From UBA7328 sp002471345 (GTDB taxonomy: Bacteria; Bacteroidota; Bacteroidia; Chitinophagales; Saprospiraceae), in assembly GCA_964011275.1 (NCBI GenBank), contig CAXGOB010000032.1, positions 1 to 51,813 on the forward strand: a DNA stretch of 51,813 nt. The letters are read 5' to 3'. A program made the translations under genes and the position numbers. Positions 26,190 through 34,337 of this stretch are shown here, in pieces; the stretch's first letter is position 1, and the number at the start of each line of letters is the position of its first letter. The notes beneath the pieces were generated by a model. It was not told the DNA's origin, searched no databases, and was given only the letters and a program-made list of their open reading frames with translations.

Positions 26190-26749
26190 ATTGCCCATGC
26201 TTTTCCTTCCAATTCAGATACAGGAGTACATGGTTCCCAGACTTGAGGTACAGGAAGGTAGTTTAAAAATTTAGTTGCTATTTCCTCATTTGAGAGATAG
26301 TATGCTATCGATTGTTGTCTCAATGAATTGAGGCCTTTTTTGACATCTGACAAGCCTGACTCTTCATAAGCCAATACATCAGATAAGATATTAGTCTGGT
26401 TTGATTCATTTTGATTGAAAAAATCAAGAGTTGCCAGATGAACTGCCATATTTTGAAATGGCCCATCATATTTGTTCTTTTCATCATCATCATATACCGT
26501 TGCAAGCATATGATCAATCATATGATGTACCCCAACTTCCGAGCCTGAAGGGCTGTCCGTGTTAGGGAGTATCAGGTCTACTATTGTTGTCACTATCTCA
26601 AATTCTTTATCATTAAAGTATTTGAGAGTGCTTGAAGAAGCTGTAGTTACTTCATTCTTGCATCCTACTAATAGTGATGAAAGCAAAGGAGCACTCAGTG
26701 ATGCTCCTGTGACCAATGCAGTGTATTTTATTATTTCTCGGCGATTCAT
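26186..26749 (-). CDS. Gluconate 2-dehydrogenase subunit 3 family, Tat lipoprotein
   Basis: 187 residues. The N-terminus NRREIIKYTALVTGASLS is a Tat-type signal and ends in the lipobox LLVGC (C30), so the mature protein is probably a periplasm-facing lipoprotein. The body contains FNDKEFEIVTTIVDLILP and a C-terminal PVPQVWEPCTP, typical of the gluconate 2-dehydrogenase small subunit that escorts and anchors the GMC flavoprotein. The gene precedes and overlaps the GMC gene. No cytochrome c subunit gene follows, so the electron acceptor is unknown. Confidence 0.85.
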   Translation of the reverse strand: MNRREIIKYTALVTGASLSAPLLSSLLVGCKNEVTTASSSTLKYFNDKEFEIVTTIVDLILPNTDSPSGSEVGVHHMIDHMLATVYDDDEKNKYDGPFQNMAVHLATLDFFNQNESNQTNILSDVLAYEESGLSDVKKGLNSLRQQSIAYYLSNEEIATKFLNYLPVPQVWEPCTPVSELEGKAWAI

Positions 26750-26760
26750 AATTATAAATA

Positions 26761-26790
26761 AGACCCATAATATACGATATATTCAGGTCT
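26761..26790. repeat. Interrupted inverted repeat before the dehydrogenase genes
   Basis: Outer arms AGACC/GGTCT and inner arms AATATA/TATATT around a CGA loop form a symmetric structure. It ends 12 bases upstream of the small-subunit start codon, between it and the LytTR gene. There is no T-run, so it is not a normal terminator; an operator or mRNA structure is possible. Confidence 0.35.
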
Positions 26791-26809
26791 ATAGAATCCA
26801 ATCAAGTAC

Positions 26810-27613
26810 TTATAATTTCATTAATTCTTTGAATAGAACCGATTTTCTATCGGACAATAGAACTTTGTGTTCATTTGAAAGAGTGATTTGAATTTTATCA
26901 TTTTTTGTTCTCCCTATATTTTTAATCTTATCCATATTAATGAGCTCCTTTCTGTTGGCTCTGAAAAAATGATTAGGTCTTGCTCTTTTTTCGATAGAAC
27001 TTAGACTGTTTTTAGAAAGATTTACACCTTCATTTGAATGTATTTTGACATAATTGCCATAGGACTCGAATAGAACAATATCATTTGTTTGGATGTGAAA
27101 ATATTCTTCTCCGTCCTTGATAAGTATTTGCTTAGGAAGGTCGTTTGAATTGTCAGTATCTAATTCCAAATCATTTTCTAAGTTTGAATCAATTATTTGA
27201 TTGTTTGGATTTTGTCGAGACAAGTGATAGAAATGAAAAGCAAGAAGCCATATAGCAGAATATCTAATTCCACCGGTTAGTACACCTAAAAATGGATCAA
27301 AGCCTAATCCACCTTTCGTGAACTGAGCACTGACATAGGTGATACTGATATATAGAAAAGTCATGCTTAACCAGGCAATTAGAATAATCTTTATGAGTGG
27401 TCTCAGGGTCATATGAATCCAGCCGTTTTTATGTGCCAGATTTCTGTAAAAATAAGTGTATAAGATTATCATGAGATATGGTAAGAGGACTGATATTACA
27501 TCAAGTAGGGTAGGAGATGACCAATTGATTTGGTAGTAAGACCAATACACAGCCACAATGCCCCATCCAAATATTTGTATGAACCAATACCTTCTACTTC
27601 CTCCTTTAAGCAT
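26810..27613 (-). CDS. Membrane-bound LytTR transcriptional regulator
   Basis: 267 residues. Residues 1-135 contain about four hydrophobic segments, and a linker of acidic residues follows. The C-terminal LytTR DNA-binding domain (about 165-267) has EEYFHIQTNDIVLFESYGNYV and the FFRANRKELINMDKI segment typical of the family. There is no receiver domain or histidine kinase partner nearby, so it is a one-component membrane regulator. It is 60 bases upstream of the GMC dehydrogenase pair on the same strand and probably belongs to that unit. Confidence 0.85.
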   Translation of the reverse strand: MLKGGSRRYWFIQIFGWGIVAVYWSYYQINWSSPTLLDVISVLLPYLMIILYTYFYRNLAHKNGWIHMTLRPLIKIILIAWLSMTFLYISITYVSAQFTKGGLGFDPFLGVLTGGIRYSAIWLLAFHFYHLSRQNPNNQIIDSNLENDLELDTDNSNDLPKQILIKDGEEYFHIQTNDIVLFESYGNYVKIHSNEGVNLSKNSLSSIEKRARPNHFFRANRKELINMDKIKNIGRTKNDKIQITLSNEHKVLLSDRKSVLFKELMKL

Positions 27614-27785
27614 ATAGCACGAAATATAAAGAATAACCCAATATGGTTTACTGAAATCTTATTATTTTCAGACGTTACTAAATTGAATATTGACTCATTC
27701 ATCACCAAAAATCTTCACTTGTGTAATATTTTTAATGAAGTGTGATGAACTACTTATTTATGCATTTCAGAATCAATTTAATATT

Positions 27786-29023
27786 ATGACCACTTGGGCT
27801 GAATACTGTAATAGGTTTTTGTTTTTTTCATTCTCTCAATAGGCCTGTTTTCTATAATCAATTGTAATATTTCAAATGGACATTACGATTCAGAGAATAG
27901 TTTATTTCTTGAGATAGCAGAAAAAGTAAAAAACAAAAAGGTTATTGCAATTGGGGAGTCTTCACATGGGGTTGGCGATTTTTTTAAGATCAAATCAGAA
28001 TTAGTCCAATATCTACATGAACACCATAACTTTGAAATATTGGCATTTGAATCTGGTCTCGGTGATCTAAATATGGCATGGAGTCACATCGATTCTCTTT
28101 CTGAAATGGAACTACTTGATAAAACTCTTTTTTGGAATTTTAAATGTGAGGAGATAGTAGGACTGTTCAGTTATATCAAATCAGAAAGCAATAGCCAATA
28201 TCCTTTGATCTATACTGGCTTTGATAATCAAATGTCTTCTTCCTACTTTATTAATTCTGTACAAACTACTATCTCTCAATTCGATAAAGAAATGGCACAA
28301 GAATTAGAAGAAAGACTTAAAGCATATATAAGATGGTTTAGGGCAGGAAATAATGAAGATGAAGAATTGTATAAGAGTGAAGCAGAAAGTTTTGTAGAAA
28401 CTGCGATGAGGATTCAATCTATATTTAGTTCAAATGCGAATGTTATTAAGGAGAATCATGGATGGACTGATTTTCAGATTGAAGTAGTTGAGAGGACATG
28501 TAAAGGATTTATAAGAACTGTTGATGTCCCTTATGAAGAAAGACATTTGAGCTCTCAGCATCGAGATGGGATTATGTTTGATAATTTTAAGTGGTTAATG
28601 AATGAAGTTTACCCTGATAAAAAGATTATCATTTGGGCTCATAATGGTCATATAGAACGGAATACGTTTTATGAGTATGGATATAAGTGGATGGGCCACC
28701 ATTTAGCGGAATATTTGGCTGAGGACTACTATGCTCTTGGGATTTTTGCTCGAAGTGGAAAGACTTACAGACAATGGGGAGATACTACTATTGTCTTCGA
28801 TAATGATACTTTAGGAATGATTGAATCCTTAGTCGATATTGGTGAATGGAATTCATCCTTTGTTGATTTTAAAAGTACAGATATTCCATGGGCAAGTGAT
28901 ACTTTGAGTGCATTTGAAGTTGAAAATGGAGGGGTTGTCAAATTTGTGCCTTCGCGAAGGTTTGATGGAGTCTTGGTACTCAATGAAGTTACCAGTCCTA
29001 CCTTTTTAAATTTGGGAGATTAA
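27786..29023 (+). CDS. Erythromycin esterase-like protein, apparent frameshift at N-terminus
   Basis: The body from 27902 shows the erythromycin-esterase fold: IAIGESSHGVGDFFKIKSEL, ILAFESG, and IIWAHNGHIERN with catalytic His and Glu. No ATG, GTG or TTG occurs in this frame between the stop at 27812 and 28040, which is already past the first motif. An ATG at 27786 in another frame leads into a T5-G-T7 run at 27816-27828. One extra T there would join it to the body and give a hydrophobic, lipoprotein-like leader ending IINC. The total, about 410 residues, then matches the family. It is either a sequencing error, a phase-variable tract or an inactivated gene. The family hydrolyses macrolides in some members; here the substrate is unknown. 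Confidence 0.75.
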
Positions 29024-29072
29024 AAAGTCTTCTATTCAAAAAAGGCATTCTTTACATTAATATAAGTTAGAC

Positions 29073-29839
29073 TTAATCTCTTTGCAATTTTGAAAACAAT
29101 CGAAGAAATTCTACATACAACCAAACTAATGTGAAAATCAATCCCATACCAAAAAACCACTCCATATATTGAGGTGCTTCTGCCGCTTCTCCTTTGTCAA
29201 AATTATCAAAATCTAAGAGTAGATTTAAGGCTGCGACTCCGATGATTACAACAGTTATGCCTATGCCTATTGCTCCACCTTCATGAAGATATGGAACTTC
29301 AAAACCTATAAAATAACCAGTCCAACTCACTAAATAAAGCAACATGATCGCTCCGACAGCCATAGATACTCCCATTCTGAATTTTTGTGTAATTGGAATA
29401 ATTCCTGACTTATATAACATGAGCATCATGAATAATGTCCCAATAGTTGCTGTAAGTGCTTGAAATATAATTCCTTCGAATCCAGCCGCATATATTGCAG
29501 AAATTGTCCCAACAAATAATCCTTCTAATAAAGCAAATATTGGTGCAGTCAAGGAAGAATGGTGAGGTCTAAATGCGGTATAAAATAAACTCCAGCTGCT
29601 CCGAGGGCTCCTAAAGGAAGATATATCTGTGATGGAGCGGCATAACTGAATAATGAGGAAATTAATAGTATAGCTGCCAAAATGAACGTCTTATTCACTA
29701 CTCCTGAAACAGTCATTTTTTCATTAGTATTAGGTGCACTTTGATGTTTTGCATGACTTCTATGGTCCATTGCTTGAGATTTGAATTTTGCCATAGCTTT
29801 TTCACTAAACATTGGGTTTTTTGATCTTCCAAAGTTCAT
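29073..29839 (-). pseudogene. Bax inhibitor-1/YccA-like membrane protein, frameshifted
   Basis: Two frames share one family. 29839-29549 gives a 96-residue N-part (RSKNPMFSEKAM, MTVSGVVNKTFIL, one or two membrane segments). 29552-29073 gives the C-part with five or more membrane segments, starting at TAPIFALLEGLFVG. The second frame begins only with a TTG. One added base at the short A-run near 29581-29584 (a T-run on the coding strand) would fuse them as GVYFYTAFRPHHSS and give a normal YccA length of about 250 residues. The gene is either broken or carries a base-call error. The protein is an inner-membrane channel-like protein of the TMBIM family. Confidence 0.7.
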
Positions 29840-29935
29840 TATGGGATATTTTAATTTAGGATTAATATTAGGTATTTTGAAAATAAAATATTGGCAATCA
29901 ATTTATTATAAATATTTTAATATAACATATGTTGT

Positions 29936-30265
29936 TTAGACTTTCTTGTTGAGCACTAATATTGAGGTGATCAAAAGGCATACACCCACCGCTGAATTAA
30001 ACCAATCAATGCCAAACCTTAAAGTCCAAACTAAGAAGCCAATGTAGATCACATTACAAAAAAGAAGAATGATCTTAGGTAGTGGCGTAGTTGGAGTTTC
30101 ATATAGATAAACAAAATTGAGTACGCCCAAAAAAGTAAGACCAAAACCATTAGATAAACTTTCAAAAAAATGAGGTATGGTGGGCTGATCTAAAAATGCT
30201 CCTTCATTGAGGCCATAATAGATACCTAAAATAATAAGAATGATACTGGTTAATCTGTAAAACAT
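29936..30265 (-). CDS. Small four-segment membrane protein, unknown
   Basis: 109 residues with four predicted membrane segments, at about 5-21, 42-57, 63-83 and 88-106, and short loops. There are no catalytic motifs or known family that I recognise. It starts with an ATG and stands alone between the Bax-inhibitor-like gene and the DUF2853 gene, with no overlap to either. It is probably an inner-membrane protein; nothing suggests a function. Confidence 0.6.
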   Translation of the reverse strand: MFYRLTSIILIILGIYYGLNEGAFLDQPTIPHFFESLSNGFGLTFLGVLNFVYLYETPTTPLPKIILLFCNVIYIGFLVWTLRFGIDWFNSAVGVCLLITSILVLNKKV

Positions 30266-30354
30266 AAATCTCCAATCTTAATGGATGAGTAAGTTATGAA
30301 GTATTATTCATTTCAAAGTATTAGTTCAATGAAGTAAGTGAAGACTAAGCATAA

Positions 30355-30387
30355 AAAAAGCCGTTGTATTATATACAACGGCTTTTT
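30355..30387 (-). terminator. Rho-independent terminator of the DUF2853 gene
   Basis: A perfect 15-base-pair hairpin (AAAAAGCCGTTGTAT and its complement) with a three-base loop is followed on the minus strand by a T7 run. It overlaps the stop codon of the DUF2853 gene. A T5 on the plus strand means it may also work in the other direction. Confidence 0.85.
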
Positions 30388-30757
30388 ATTGTATTCCTTT
30401 CAACAGGCTATGCGATGCGTACACCGACTCTTTTCCCAGTTTCTTAGTGAGAAGGTAGTAGAAAACAGCTCTGTATTTAGATCTGTTACTTGATCCGAAA
30501 GCCTCTCCTACTTCTTTGATGGCAGCATCCAAAGATCCACTATCAGACATTCCTAATTTCTTAATTAAGAAGTTAGTTTTTACTCTATCCAATTCTGCTT
30601 GATCTGAAGTGGATACTAAAGAAGAATCTTTATTGTAGATAGATGGTCCAAGACCTTTAGCAACTTTTTTAAGTAAATCAACATCGTAATCAGAAATGTT
30701 GAGTGTGTTTTTCAATGCGTCTTCGTAGGTTGCAATAGCCTCATCAAATTTGCTCAT
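30386..30757 (-). CDS. DUF2853 family protein
   Basis: 123 residues, soluble. It reads as DUF2853 throughout: MSKFDEAIATYEDALK at the start, FLIKKLGM, LDAAIKEVGEAFGSSNRSKYRAVFYYLL and GKESVY at the end. The family is small, common in Bacteroidota, and of unknown function. It is a single-gene unit with its own strong terminator at the stop codon. Confidence 0.85.
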   Translation of the reverse strand: MSKFDEAIATYEDALKNTLNISDYDVDLLKKVAKGLGPSIYNKDSSLVSTSDQAELDRVKTNFLIKKLGMSDSGSLDAAIKEVGEAFGSSNRSKYRAVFYYLLTKKLGKESVYASHSLLKGIQ

Positions 30758-30914
30758 AGTTGAGTTTTGTTTTAGTTATATAATTAAAGATTGGTCAATA
30801 TAGGGTTATATTTAAAATAAGGCAATAGCCGAACTAGGTAATGAATAAATTGAGGATTTCCACTTAATGTGATTCCCTTAATGTTGATAAATAATATTTT
30901 CATGATATTGTGAT

Positions 30915-32072
30915 ATGACATACGATAGATATAGGGAAAAATGGATGAATCAATATCCTAGGATTCATGATTTAGAGTTGATGGCGGAAAAAAGGATACC
31001 GAAAGTGGCATCCGCATATATGCAGACAGGTACTAGTCATGAAGCATTACTCAAAAGGAATATGAATGATCTTCAGGATATTCACATCACTCCCAGATTT
31101 GCAAAAGGGGAACTCAGCGTTGATCTTTCTACTTCTCTTTTTGGGCAGAAGTATAGTGCACCTTTTGGCACTGCCCCAATTGGGCTTATGGGCCTCATTT
31201 GGCCCAGAGCTGAAATGATTGTGACCGAAATGGCAAAATCATATAATATTCCAGCTGGATTAAGTACGGTGGCAACAGAAACACCAGAAATGGTAGGCCC
31301 TTATGCAGGAGATATGGGATGGTTTCAACTTTATACTCCTAGAGATCCAGACTTACGGAGAACTTTTTTGAAACGTGCTAAGGATTCTGGTTATAAAGTT
31401 TTGATGATTACTGTGGATATTCCACTTCCTAGCAGAAGAGAACGGACTAAGCGTGCAGGACTTTCAATCCCTCTCAAAATGGGACCTAAGATAATATGGG
31501 ATGGAATGACTCATCCGGCATGGACGGCGGCCACATTGAGAAGAGGTCTCCCTAGATTGCGCATGGTAGAATCTCATGCAGAGTTCAGAACGATGATGTC
31601 TGTAGGTAAATTCGTTCAAGGCCAACTAGGAGGTAATCTGTCTTGGGACATCTGTGCTGAGATAAAAGAGGAATGGGGTGGTCCTGTTTTGATAAAAGGT
31701 ATTTTGGATGTAAGAGATGCTGAAAAAGCAGCGAGTCTAGGCATGGACGGTATAGTAGTTTCAAATCATGGCGGCCGGCAATTTGACGGAGCACCTAGCC
31801 CAATAAAAGTTCTTCCGGAGATAGTAGCAGCCGTGGGAGACCAAATGAAGATTGTTTTTGATAGTGGGATTAGAAGTGGATTGGATATTATGCGAGCTCT
31901 ATGGCTGGGTGCTGATTTTGTACTTTGTGGTAGAGCTTATTTGTATGGATTAGGGGCATTGGGGAAATTAGGAGCGTATCATGTCACTGAACTTCTTATG
32001 TTACAACTTCAGAATAATATGCATCAGATTGGTGCATCAGATCTAGCACAATTGAAACGTCAAGAAATTTAG
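30915..32072 (+). CDS. FMN-dependent alpha-hydroxyacid dehydrogenase (L-lactate dehydrogenase-like)
   Basis: 385 residues with the (S)-2-hydroxyacid oxidase fold. It shows FGTAPIGLMGLIWPRAE, the flavin-contacting PAGLSTVAT, Y140 in FQLYTPRD, K261 (LIKGILDVRDAE), the catalytic base H285 with R288 in SNHGGRQFDG, and the FMN phosphate loop FDSGIRSGLD followed by GRAYLYGLGALG. It oxidises L-lactate or a related hydroxyacid to the keto acid. It is a single gene with no transporter or regulator adjacent. Confidence 0.88.
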   Translation: MTYDRYREKWMNQYPRIHDLELMAEKRIPKVASAYMQTGTSHEALLKRNMNDLQDIHITPRFAKGELSVDLSTSLFGQKYSAPFGTAPIGLMGLIWPRAEMIVTEMAKSYNIPAGLSTVATETPEMVGPYAGDMGWFQLYTPRDPDLRRTFLKRAKDSGYKVLMITVDIPLPSRRERTKRAGLSIPLKMGPKIIWDGMTHPAWTAATLRRGLPRLRMVESHAEFRTMMSVGKFVQGQLGGNLSWDICAEIKEEWGGPVLIKGILDVRDAEKAASLGMDGIVVSNHGGRQFDGAPSPIKVLPEIVAAVGDQMKIVFDSGIRSGLDIMRALWLGADFVLCGRAYLYGLGALGKLGAYHVTELLMLQLQNNMHQIGASDLAQLKRQEI

Positions 32073-32088
32073 ATCTTTTCAGGAACCT

Positions 32089-32631
32089 TTAATTCAAATA
32101 CTTTTTATAAAGCATAGAGTATAGTGTGATTATAAAAAAGCACCCAAAGATTGAGGTCGCGAAAATGTCCTCATGCAATGGCCTTTTTGTGAAAAATGCG
32201 AGAAGGCCAAGTGTAAATGGAATAACTAGAACTGATCCAGTCAGTTTAGATGGAATGGATAATTTCATAAAAGTGTTGCCAATGACTAAAAATAAAAAAG
32301 CTAATAATAGCCACTTTAACCAAGTGAAAATAGCTAATAGATATAGTGCAGAACTTATGTTGTTTAATCCATTTTCAAAAAAGTGAGATAACTTCAGAAG
32401 TTGAATATTTTCTAATATATCAGCAATAATAACAACCAGAACGAGCCATCTACATTTATCCATAATATTGCTTTCGATTTCTCTATTAAAAAGAGTCATG
32501 AATAGCCAAATGAAGAAACCATAAGCAATCATAAAACCAAAATCTACATAGTTGAGCTTATCAATTTTAGCAACTTCTTTTTTAGTCAATGGGCTCAAAA
32601 CTTCTGAAAGTTCTTTTTCATTCGAAGCCAT
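32089..32631 (-). CDS. Membrane protein, unknown
   Basis: 180 residues with five hydrophobic segments, near 30-47, 61-80, 90-117, 129-148 and 156-174, and an acidic N-terminal stretch facing one side. There is no recognised family motif. It converges on the hydroxyacid dehydrogenase gene with a 16-base gap. It starts with an ATG. Confidence 0.6.
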   Translation of the reverse strand: MASNEKELSEVLSPLTKKEVAKIDKLNYVDFGFMIAYGFFIWLFMTLFNREIESNIMDKCRWLVLVVIIADILENIQLLKLSHFFENGLNNISSALYLLAIFTWLKWLLLAFLFLVIGNTFMKLSIPSKLTGSVLVIPFTLGLLAFFTKRPLHEDIFATSIFGCFFIITLYSMLYKKYLN

Positions 32632-33490
32632 CTCAAAAGCAATAATAGTGCTGTTGTATCCTATTGGGCCTTTTCAGACGGCGGGCTGAAATGATTAATC
32701 AGGACAAGAAATGGTAGAATTAAAAGTGCTGCGAACCCAGCTTTTATCAAAGGCCTAGAAGTCAATTTGTAGTAAATTTTAGGTGTAGAATGTTACTGTC
32801 AAATTATAAAATAAAAGTTATATCCGTTTTTATGACTAAAGATTAAGCTAAGTATTCTATCCAACAGTTGATAGCAGTATTTTGAAAAGGGAGCTTTAAA
32901 AGGAGTCGAGATTTGAAGCTGATCATTGTTCTAAAATAGCGAGTGAATTTTGATCACATTGTGTAACTTTTGCACTTTATTATTGGATAGAAAAGATATA
33001 CTTATTTGTAAATAAATGATAATCAATTGTTTGCGTTTTCTTAAAGGCTCCGGGTATTAAAATTTAGGAATAATTAATGTATCTTACAATTTGTAGACTT
33101 AGTGAAGCACACACATCGAGTTGCTTAAGGGTGTAAAATAAACAATGACTAGGAAATTGATGTTTGTGTGAAATTAAAGTTTTTGAATCCTTTGTTCTAA
33201 AATCAGTATGACAGCGACCAAATGAATCGGTACCTGCCTATTAAAGGTTTCATATTAATATACAAATGCAATTCTGAGCAAACATGAGGAGTATTTACGC
33301 TGATTTCACTCCTCATTTTTTTGAAACACTATCTTATTCTATTTAAGAAAATTAATTGTTTACTTCTTCACAAATTATAGAACAATGAATTTGTTCTATA
33401 CATTTCAACAGAGATCGATAAAGATGATTATTGATTTTACTAGATCGAAGACGTGTTGGCACCTGAGTGAAGGAGAAGGATTGTTTATTC
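32632..33490. other. Long non-coding stretch
   Basis: About 860 bases without a convincing protein gene on either strand. On the minus strand, 32765-32661 is a 34-codon hydrophobic frame (start only TTG) just upstream of the membrane protein gene. On the plus strand there is a clear terminator hairpin at 33284-33322 with no gene in front of it. The middle (about 32940-33283) could therefore hold an untranslated RNA. I could not match it to 6S RNA, tmRNA, SRP RNA or RNase P RNA. Confidence 0.45.
33284..33322 (+). terminator. Orphan rho-independent terminator
   Basis: ATGAGGAGT and ACTCCTCAT form a nine-base-pair stem around a 15-base loop, followed by a T7 run on the plus strand. The nearest plus-strand gene upstream ends 1.2 kb earlier with an opposing gene between, so it must serve another transcript. 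Confidence 0.7.
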
Positions 33491-34141
33491 TCAGACAATG
33501 AGACTTATTCTATGTACTCCTGGAAGATATTTGCCTTTGATTATATGCTTAACTGCCTCATAGTTTCTTTGATCATCAAGAAAGTCTATTTTGTTTAAAT
33601 CAATGATCAAAACTGGAAAAGAAACAATATTCCTAAAATAGTCGAAATATGTATTTTGAATTTCTAGGAGGTATTCTCTTTTTATAAATTTTTCGTAATC
33701 TCTGCCGCGTTTTTGGATATGATCGGTAAGTATGTCTACATCGCGATGGAAATAGACTAAGATTTCAGGATTAGGGAATGAAGGTTCCAAAGCTTTGAAC
33801 ATCTTCTGAAACAATCTAAATTCTGATGGGACTAAATTATTTTGAGCGAAAAGCAATGACTTAGTGAAAAAATAATCAGCAGCAGTAAATGATGCAAAAA
33901 GATCGGGTTTAAGTAAGGTGTTTTCAAGCTGTTTATATCTTTCTGTAAGGAAAAATAATTCCACAGGGAAGGCATAGCGATCTTTATCTTGATAGAAATA
34001 AGGTAGAAAAGGATTTTGATCAAATTCTTCTAGAACTAAAGAACAGCTGTATTCTTTCTGGAGGAGGTGACAGAAAGAAGTTTTACCAGCTCCTATGTTG
34101 CCTTCAATACAAATAAAGTCATATGGAAAATCATTTTTCAT
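33491..34141 (-). CDS. Deoxynucleoside kinase family protein
   Basis: 216 residues of the dNK (deoxyadenosine/deoxycytidine/deoxyguanosine kinase) family, phosphorylating salvaged deoxynucleosides. It has the P-loop EGNIGAGKTSF (13-23), EEFDQNPFLPYFY, FFLTERYKQ and a LID-like arginine region QKRGRDYEKF. The usual catalytic ERS motif appears as AADYFFTKS. The size fits. It is divergent from the secreted dockerin gene, with an inverted repeat in the shared upstream region. Confidence 0.85.
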   Translation of the reverse strand: MKNDFPYDFICIEGNIGAGKTSFCHLLQKEYSCSLVLEEFDQNPFLPYFYQDKDRYAFPVELFFLTERYKQLENTLLKPDLFASFTAADYFFTKSLLFAQNNLVPSEFRLFQKMFKALEPSFPNPEILVYFHRDVDILTDHIQKRGRDYEKFIKREYLLEIQNTYFDYFRNIVSFPVLIIDLNKIDFLDDQRNYEAVKHIIKGKYLPGVHRISLIV

Positions 34142-34204
34142 TCACACATTTAGGTTCCTATCCTAGCAGTTGTTTTTTGTACCCATTATGTAACAAGTCC
34201 AAGA

Positions 34205-34242
34205 TCAAATAAGTAAATACGCTGAGATTAATACTTATTTGA
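34205..34242. repeat. 11-bp inverted repeat between divergent genes
   Basis: TCAAATAAGTA at 34205-34215 and its exact complement at 34232-34242 are separated by 16 bases. It lies between the deoxynucleoside kinase and the dockerin protein genes, which point away from it. No T-run follows, so an operator for either gene is more likely than a terminator; the role is inferred. Confidence 0.5.
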
Positions 34243-34337
34243 CTACAGAAGTTTCATATAGCCGATAAATATAATATTTACTACAGAGCTGATGATAAAA
34301 ACTCATTTTATTCAGGAATTATAATCAATTCTTTTAG

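Noticed and set aside
27496..27708. 70-codon minus-strand frame over the start of the LytTR gene
   Set aside because: It overlaps the LytTR N-terminal membrane region in another frame and has no recognisable features.
29025..29075. AAGTCT and AGACTT arms between converging genes
   Set aside because: Six-base arms about 40 bases apart with no T-run; expected by chance.
29549..29552. Four-base overlap read as two coupled genes
   Set aside because: The second frame begins only at a TTG, and both parts belong to one YccA-type protein, so a frameshift explains it better.
33222..33287. 21-codon plus-strand frame before the orphan terminator
   Set aside because: Too short, and it overlaps the terminator stem; more likely part of an untranslated transcript.
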